NCBI GenBank assembly: GCA_038233335.1
Contig: JBBSME010000116.1
Location: forward strand, 1-9,716
Reading direction: 5' to 3'
Source: Iamia sp038233335
GTDB taxonomy: Bacteria > Actinomycetota > Acidimicrobiia > Acidimicrobiales > Iamiaceae
DNA length: 9,716 bases
A program made the position numbers and the translations under genes. The notes below the pieces were generated by a model that was not told the origin of the DNA, did not search any database, and was given only the letters and a program-made list of their open reading frames with translations. Shown here piece by piece: positions 5,385 through 9,716 of this stretch (the stretch's first letter is position 1; each line of letters opens with the position of its first letter).

Positions 5385-7937
5385 GTGACCGTCGCCCCCA
5401 CCGGCCTGCCCGTCGAGGCCTGCGTGGACGACGTGCGGGCCGCGCTGCGCGGTCCGAAGGTGGCCGTCCTCCAGGCGCCCCCGGGGGCGGGCAAGACCAC
5501 CGTCGTTCCCCTGCGCCTCCTCGACGAGCGCTGGTTGGGAGCCGGACGGATCGTGGTGTTGGAGCCCCGGCGCCTGGCCGCCCGCGCCGCGGCCCGGCGG
5601 ATGGCCTCCCTCCTGGGCGAGGAGGTGGGCGCCACGGTCGGGTACCGCACCCGCGACGAGGCCGTCGTGGGCCGCGGCACCCGCATCGAGGTGGTGACCG
5701 AGGGGATCCTGGTGCGGCGGCTCCAGCAGGATCCCGCCCTGGAGGGCACCGGGCTGGTCGTGCTGGACGAGGTCCACGAGCGCAGCATCCACTCGGACCT
5801 GGCCCTGGCCCTCCTGATCGACGCCCGCACCGCGCTCTGCCCGGACCTGCGCGTCCTGGCCATGTCGGCCACCCTCGAGGCCGACCGACTGGCCTCCCTG
5901 CTGGGTGGGGAGGAGCCCGCGCCCGTCGTGACCAGCTCCGGTCGGACCCATCCGGTCGCGCTGCGGTGGGCGCCGCCCCGCGACCGCGAGCGGCTCGACG
6001 CCCACGTCAGCCGGGTCGTGGTCGACGCCGTCACCGCCGACCCGGGCGACGTGCTGGTGTTCCTCCCCGGCGCCGCGGACATCCGGCGGGTGGCCACCGC
6101 TCTCGGCCGCGGGGCCCTGCCCGGCGCCATCGACGTGCGGCCCCTGTTCGGGGCGCTCCCGGTGGCCGAGCAGGACCGGGCGCTGGCCCCGTCTCCTCCC
6201 GGACGTCGCCGGGTGGTGCTGGCCACCGACATCGCCGAGTCCAGCCTCACCGTCGCCGGCGTGCGGGTGGTGGTCGACGCCGGCCGGGCCCGGGTGCCCC
6301 GGCTCGATCCCCGCACCGGCCTGACCCGGTTGGAGACGGTGACGGCGTCGCGGGCCTCGGCCGACCAGCGGGCGGGCCGGGCCGGTCGGACCGAGCCTGG
6401 GGCGGCCCACCGGCTCTGGAGCGAGGCCAGCCACGCCACCCGCCCCCGCTTCGCCACCCCCGAGATCGGCCAGGTCGACCTGGCCGGGCTGGCCCTCGAC
6501 CTCGCCCTCTGGGGGGCATCCGCCGACGAGCTCCGCTTCCTCGACCCGCCCCCCGCCGCAGCCTTGGCCGAGGCCGAGACGCTCTTGGTCGCGCTGGGCG
6601 CGCTGGACGGGGCCGGGCGGCCCACCCCCGCCGGTCGCCAGATGGCCCGCCTGCCGCTGCACCCCCGCCTGGCCCGGATGGTCGTCGACGGCGACCGCAC
6701 GCGGCGGGGCTGGGAGGCCTGCCTGCTGGCCGCGGCCCTGGAGGAGCGAGACGTCTTGCGGGGCCGACCGGGCGAGGTGCCGGTCGATGCCGCCGAGCGA
6801 CTCCGCGTGCTCGCCGACGCTCGCGCGTCGCACCCCCGGGCCGACGTCGGCGCGGTGCGGTCGGCTCGTCGGCGGGCGGGCCAGATCGCCCGCCGGGCCG
6901 ACATCCGAAAGGGCGACCGGGTCGACCTCACGGCCTGCGGTCCGCTGCTGGGCCTGGCCTACCCGGACCGCTTGGCCCAGGCTCGGCCCGGAGCACGCGT
7001 CCGCCTGCGCAACGGCACTGGCGCGGCGGTGCCCGACCAGGACCCGATGGCAGCTGAGGCCGACCTGGCCGTGGCCGACGTGGACACCGGACGGGCGACT
7101 CGGGGACCGGTGCCCCGTGAGGTCGGTGGCGCGGCCGACGTGGCCCGGGTGCGGATCGCCGCCGCGCTGGACGAGGCCGACGTGCGCGAGCTGGGCGGCG
7201 ACCAGGTCGTGACCACGACCGGGGTGGTCTGGGACGACGACCGCGACGACCTGCGAGCCCGGACCGAGCAGCGCCTCGATGCCCTCGTGCTCTCGGCCCA
7301 CGACGCGCCCGTCGCTCCCGGCCCGGCCACCACCGCCGCGCTGGTGGCCCACGTCGCCGCCACCGGCCTGGACGTGCTGCGGTGGACCGAAGGCGCACGG
7401 CGGTTCCAGCAGCGGGCCGTCTTCGCCGGCCGAGCCCGCGCCGCCGAGGAGTGGCCCGACCTCTCCGACGAGGCCCTGCGGGCCGACCTCGAGGGCTGGC
7501 TGGCGCCCCGGCTCAGCGGGGCGCGAGGCCGCCGCGACCTGGAGCGGGTCGACGTGGGTGACGTGTTGCGCCAGCGACTGGCCTGGCCCTGGATGGGCCG
7601 CCTGGACGACGTGGCGCCGCCGTCGCTCACGCTGGCCTCCGGCCGCCAGGTGAAGGTCGACTACTCAGGGGAGGACCCCGCCGCCCACGTGCGGGTCCAG
7701 GACCTGTTCGGCACCACCGTCCACCCCGCCGTGGACGAGGGGCGGGTGCCGTTGGTCCTGCACCTCCTCTCCCCCGCCGGCCGCGATGTCCAGGTCACCG
7801 CCGACCTCCCCGGCTTCTGGGCCGGCTCGTGGTCCGAGGTCCGCAAGGACATGGCCGGCCGCTACCCCACGCATCCCTGGCCCGACGACCCGGCCTCGGC
7901 CGCGCCCCCGCCGCCCCGGTCCCGTCGCCGCCGCTAG
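5385..7937 (+). CDS. hrpB: ATP-dependent DEAH-type helicase HrpB
   Basis: HrpB is a DExH-box superfamily 2 helicase with presumed RNA substrates; its cellular role is poorly defined in most bacteria. The 850-residue length is normal for the family. The start GTG 5385 is supported because GLPVEACVDDVRAAL matches the family's N-terminus (E. coli: SSLPVAAVLPELL). Motifs in order are Walker A APPGAGKTT (31-39), motif Ia LEPRRLAARAAARR, TEGIL, the Walker B box DEVH (128-131), SAT (161-163), ATDIAESSLTV, and motif VI QRAGRAGR (328-335). DEVH differs from the DEFH of E. coli HrpB but is a normal DExH form. The C-terminal HrpB-specific domain is complete, with WPWMGRLDDVAPPSL, HLLSPAGRDVQVTADL and GFWAGSWSEVRKDMAGRYP before THPWPDDP. 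The protein ends in a basic tail, PPPRSRRRR. No Shine-Dalgarno site is seen and only 23 bp separate it from the divergent relic, so its promoter should lie inside the relic. Confidence 0.95.
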   Translation: MTVAPTGLPVEACVDDVRAALRGPKVAVLQAPPGAGKTTVVPLRLLDERWLGAGRIVVLEPRRLAARAAARRMASLLGEEVGATVGYRTRDEAVVGRGTRIEVVTEGILVRRLQQDPALEGTGLVVLDEVHERSIHSDLALALLIDARTALCPDLRVLAMSATLEADRLASLLGGEEPAPVVTSSGRTHPVALRWAPPRDRERLDAHVSRVVVDAVTADPGDVLVFLPGAADIRRVATALGRGALPGAIDVRPLFGALPVAEQDRALAPSPPGRRRVVLATDIAESSLTVAGVRVVVDAGRARVPRLDPRTGLTRLETVTASRASADQRAGRAGRTEPGAAHRLWSEASHATRPRFATPEIGQVDLAGLALDLALWGASADELRFLDPPPAAALAEAETLLVALGALDGAGRPTPAGRQMARLPLHPRLARMVVDGDRTRRGWEACLLAAALEERDVLRGRPGEVPVDAAERLRVLADARASHPRADVGAVRSARRRAGQIARRADIRKGDRVDLTACGPLLGLAYPDRLAQARPGARVRLRNGTGAAVPDQDPMAAEADLAVADVDTGRATRGPVPREVGGAADVARVRIAAALDEADVRELGGDQVVTTTGVVWDDDRDDLRARTEQRLDALVLSAHDAPVAPGPATTAALVAHVAATGLDVLRWTEGARRFQQRAVFAGRARAAEEWPDLSDEALRADLEGWLAPRLSGARGRRDLERVDVGDVLRQRLAWPWMGRLDDVAPPSLTLASGRQVKVDYSGEDPAAHVRVQDLFGTTVHPAVDEGRVPLVLHLLSPAGRDVQVTADLPGFWAGSWSEVRKDMAGRYPTHPWPDDPASAAPPPPRSRRRR

Positions 7938-7958
7938 CCCCGCCGCCGAGGAGCTCCG

Positions 7959-8042
7959 CCGGCTTGCCGGTCGTCCCGTGCGAGGACGACGCGGCCGCAG
8001 GCCGCACCGCCAGCTCGGTCGAGAAGCTCCGCTTCGAGACCG
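7959..8042. terminator. Three hairpins between convergent hrpB and the dioxygenase gene
   Basis: The 111-bp gap 7938-8048 holds three inverted repeats. CCGG-CTTG-CCGG lies at 7959-7970. A perfect 6-bp stem, GCGGCC (7991-7996) with GGCCGC (8000-8005), has a 3-base loop. A longer one pairs CGGTC (8016-8020) and GAAGC (8023-8027) with GCTTC (8031-8035) and GACCG (8038-8042), interrupted by a GA/GA internal loop. Position between convergent stops suggests a bidirectional terminator. No T-run follows any of them. Confidence 0.55.
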
Positions 8043-8048
8043 AAACCG

Positions 8049-9160
8049 TCACACGGGGATGTCGGCCACCATCGTGCGCTGCATGGTGCGGGTGGCCGGC
8101 CAGTAGTCGGAGCAGGCGTAGTGCTGCACCGACCGGTTGTCCCAGAACGCGACCGAGTGGTCCTCCCACTGGAACCGGCACTGGTACTCGGGCAGGTCGC
8201 AACGGGCGCACAGGTCGTCGAGCAGGGCGGTGCTCTCCTCCGGAGGGAGGCCCTCGATGTGGTCGGTGAAGTAGCGGTTCACGAACAGGACCCGACGCCC
8301 CGTCTCCCGGTGGACCCGGACCACCGAGTGCCGGGTCGGGGGTGCTCGCGGCGGATCCAGTCGAGGGTCTCCTCGTCGGTCTTGGCCGACACCACCTTCA
8401 TGAAGTCGTGCACCGCGACCAGCCCGTCGACCCGCTCCCGGATGTCGTCGGGCAGCCCGTCGTAGATCCCCGCCATGTCGGCGAAGAGGGTGTCGCCCCC
8501 GGCCGGCGGCACCGAGGTGGCGTGCAGCAGCGCACCCATGGCCGGTATCGGTCGCCAGCTCACGTCGGTGTGCCACACGTTCTCGAACCCGACCCGAGAG
8601 ACCGAGCGCACGACCCGTTCGAGGTCCGGGTGCTCCTCGTCCGGCGTCACCAGCGGGTGGCGCTCGATCAGGCCGAAGCGTCCGGCCAGCTCGAGGTGGC
8701 CCTCGGGCGTCAACGGTTGGTCGCGGAAGAAGATCACCTTGTAGTCGAGCAGGGCCTGGCGGAGCTCGGCCACCACCGAGTCGTCGAGGCGAGCGGTCAG
8801 GTCGACCCCGGAGATCACCGCGCCCACCGTCGCGCTGAGACGGCGGGCGTCGAAGTGGTCCCAGGTGAGCGCATCGAGGCGCTCCCGCTCGGCCTGCAGG
8901 TGGGCGATCGGGCCCACCTCCGTCCGGAACCCGGCGACTGCGTGGCGGGTCGGGATCCCGCTCGCGTCAGGTTCTGCACCGACGGGCTCGGTCGCGGCAG
9001 GCTCGCGGGCGCCGTCACCGGGCGCCGCGGCGCCGGGCTCCGAGGCCTCGGCGGGAGCGGGCGTCGCATCCTGCGGTGCGGTCGGTGGCTCCGGTGGCCG
9101 GGCGCGCCGCAGCGCTCGGCGGGTCCGGGAGCGGAGGGCCGAGGGGGTGCGAGGCGTCAC
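8049..9160 (-). pseudogene. TauD/TfdA-family Fe(II)/2-oxoglutarate dioxygenase, broken by one frameshift
   Basis: The family hydroxylates small substrates such as taurine, alkyl sulfates or phenoxyacetates using Fe(II), O2 and 2-oxoglutarate. The first frame (GTG 9160) reads through LSATVGAVISGVDLTARLDD and YKVIFFRDQPLTPEGHLELA to NVWHTDVSW, giving the HxD iron ligands His197 and Asp199. It then leaves the family frame after DWIRREHP. The next frame carries PTRHSVVRVHRETGRRVLFV and NRYFTDHIEGLPPEE, the second iron His in WDNRSVQHYA, and the 2-oxoglutarate-binding Arg region YWPATRTMQRT, ending at TGA 8049-8051. One base is missing at the G5 run 8338-8342; adding it gives 370 residues. About 80-100 residues precede the catalytic core, against few in TauD. 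They are Arg-rich, then Pro/Ala/Glu-rich, so the true start may be internal, for example GTG 8917. Substrate is unknown. The single homopolymer shift could be a sequence error, in which case the gene is intact. Confidence 0.85.
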
Positions 9161-9176
9161 GCCACCAGCCTGGCCG

Positions 9177-9716
9177 TCAGGAGTGCCCGTCGGCGAAGTA
9201 CTCGTGGGTCCCGGTGGCCTCCACCGCCTCCGCCAGGCGCTGCAGGGCGTGGACGTAGGCCGCCGTGCGCAGGTCGGTGCCCTTCTCCTCGGCCTGGTCC
9301 ATGACGTGCTGGGTCTCCCGGGTCATCGTCTCCTCGAGCCCGTCGTTGACCTGCTCCAACGACCAGGCCAGGCCGGTGCGGTTCTGGACCCACTCGAAGT
9401 AGCTGACCGTCACGCCGCCTGCGTTGGCCAGGATGTCGGGCAGGACATCGACGTCGGCCTCGGCCAGGATCTCGTCGGCCTGGCTGGTGGTGGGACCGTT
9501 GGCCACCTCCACCACCAGGCCGGCCCGGATGTCCGCGGCGTTGTCGGCGGTGATCACACCCTCCAGCGCAGCCGGGATGAGCACGTCGACGTCGAGCTCC
9601 AGGAGCTGGGCGTTGGAGATCTCGGTGGCGTCGACGTTCTCGCACACCGACCCGTCGCAGTAGACGGCCTTCAGCTCGCGCCTTTCGTTCTTCTGCTGCA
9701 TCAGGCTGGGGACGTC
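9177..9716 (-). CDS. gdhA: Glutamate dehydrogenase (Glu/Leu/Phe/Val dehydrogenase family), C-terminal part
   Basis: The enzyme catalyses reversible oxidative deamination of glutamate to 2-oxoglutarate and ammonia with NAD(P). The frame is open from the right edge of the window to the TGA at 9177-9179, showing about 179 of the usual 410-450 residues, so the start and the N-terminal catalytic domain lie outside. Visible family signatures of the nucleotide-binding domain are LLELDVDVLIPAALEGVIT, then VVEVANGPTTSQADEIL, and the hallmark LPDILANAGGVTVSYFEWVQ, followed by a helical C-terminus ending in ATGTHEYFADGHS. A short segment, YCDGSVCENVDATE, before the ISNAQLL motif has two cysteines, which I do not recall as typical. 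The ATG at 9701 is internal, not the start. The dioxygenase frame begins 16 bp after the stop, so the two are probably co-transcribed. The choice between NAD and NADP forms cannot be made from this part. Confidence 0.92.
   Translation of the reverse strand, partial: DVPSLMQQKNERRELKAVYCDGSVCENVDATEISNAQLLELDVDVLIPAALEGVITADNAADIRAGLVVEVANGPTTSQADEILAEADVDVLPDILANAGGVTVSYFEWVQNRTGLAWSLEQVNDGLEETMTRETQHVMDQAEEKGTDLRTAAYVHALQRLAEAVEATGTHEYFADGHS

Noticed and set aside
4117..5388. A 423-codon plus-strand open frame covering the end of the methyltransferase and the thioredoxin relic.
   Set aside because: Ser/Arg/Pro-rich shadow frame. It crosses the hairpin repeats and the antisense of a recognisable thioredoxin.
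5051..7352. Very long open frames on the minus strand across hrpB (more than 600 codons each).
   Set aside because: They are antisense shadows of a GC-rich gene: Arg/Gly/Pro-rich, without recognisable motifs, while the plus strand encodes a complete HrpB.

Overview
The window is high-GC DNA with strong G/C preference at third codon positions and several GTG starts. Together with an ethylmalonyl-CoA mutase/MeaB pair and an actinobacterial-style thioredoxin relic, this points to a high-GC actinobacterium, possibly of the Acidimicrobiia. That placement is inference from gene content; there is no rRNA or other marker here. No phage, transposon, CRISPR, tRNA or rRNA feature is visible.

Layout. 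Positions 1-1936 (+) hold the 3' part of an ethylmalonyl-CoA mutase (Ecm/MeaA), running in from the left edge. A 265-bp gap with two near-identical hairpin repeats separates it from a MeaB-type GTPase (2202-3203, +), the likely chaperone of the B12 mutase. A long imperfect inverted repeat (3247-3290) follows. Next comes the orphan C-terminal end of an F420-dependent luciferase-like oxidoreductase (3331-3567, +), which I read as a gene remnant. A 260-bp gap with overlapping inverted repeats leads to a 282-residue SAM-dependent methyltransferase-like protein of unknown substrate (3828-4676, +). A tandem hairpin repeat (4687-4806) lies between this gene and a convergent, multiply frameshifted, anchorless TlpA-like thioredoxin relic (4818-5361, -). 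Only 23 bp separate that relic from the divergent, intact helicase gene hrpB (5385-7937, +). A 111-bp convergent gap with three hairpins follows. Then comes a TauD/TfdA-family dioxygenase gene broken by one frameshift (8049-9160, -). The 3' part of a glutamate dehydrogenase gene (9177-9716, -) lies 16 bp upstream of it and runs off the right edge.

Function. Ecm and MeaB form one coherent unit: coenzyme-B12 carbon-skeleton rearrangement in the ethylmalonyl-CoA pathway of C2/acetyl-CoA assimilation, with GTPase-guided cofactor loading or repair. Glutamate dehydrogenase and the dioxygenase gene are probably co-transcribed by spacing. The other genes show no clear functional link.

The most unusual aspect is that three of the eight protein-coding loci are remnants or broken genes, lying among intact genes, and that most intergenic gaps carry inverted or tandem repeats. 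I did not find a convincing new multi-gene system. The best leads are the tandem hairpin repeats and the methyltransferase with its palindromic upstream region.
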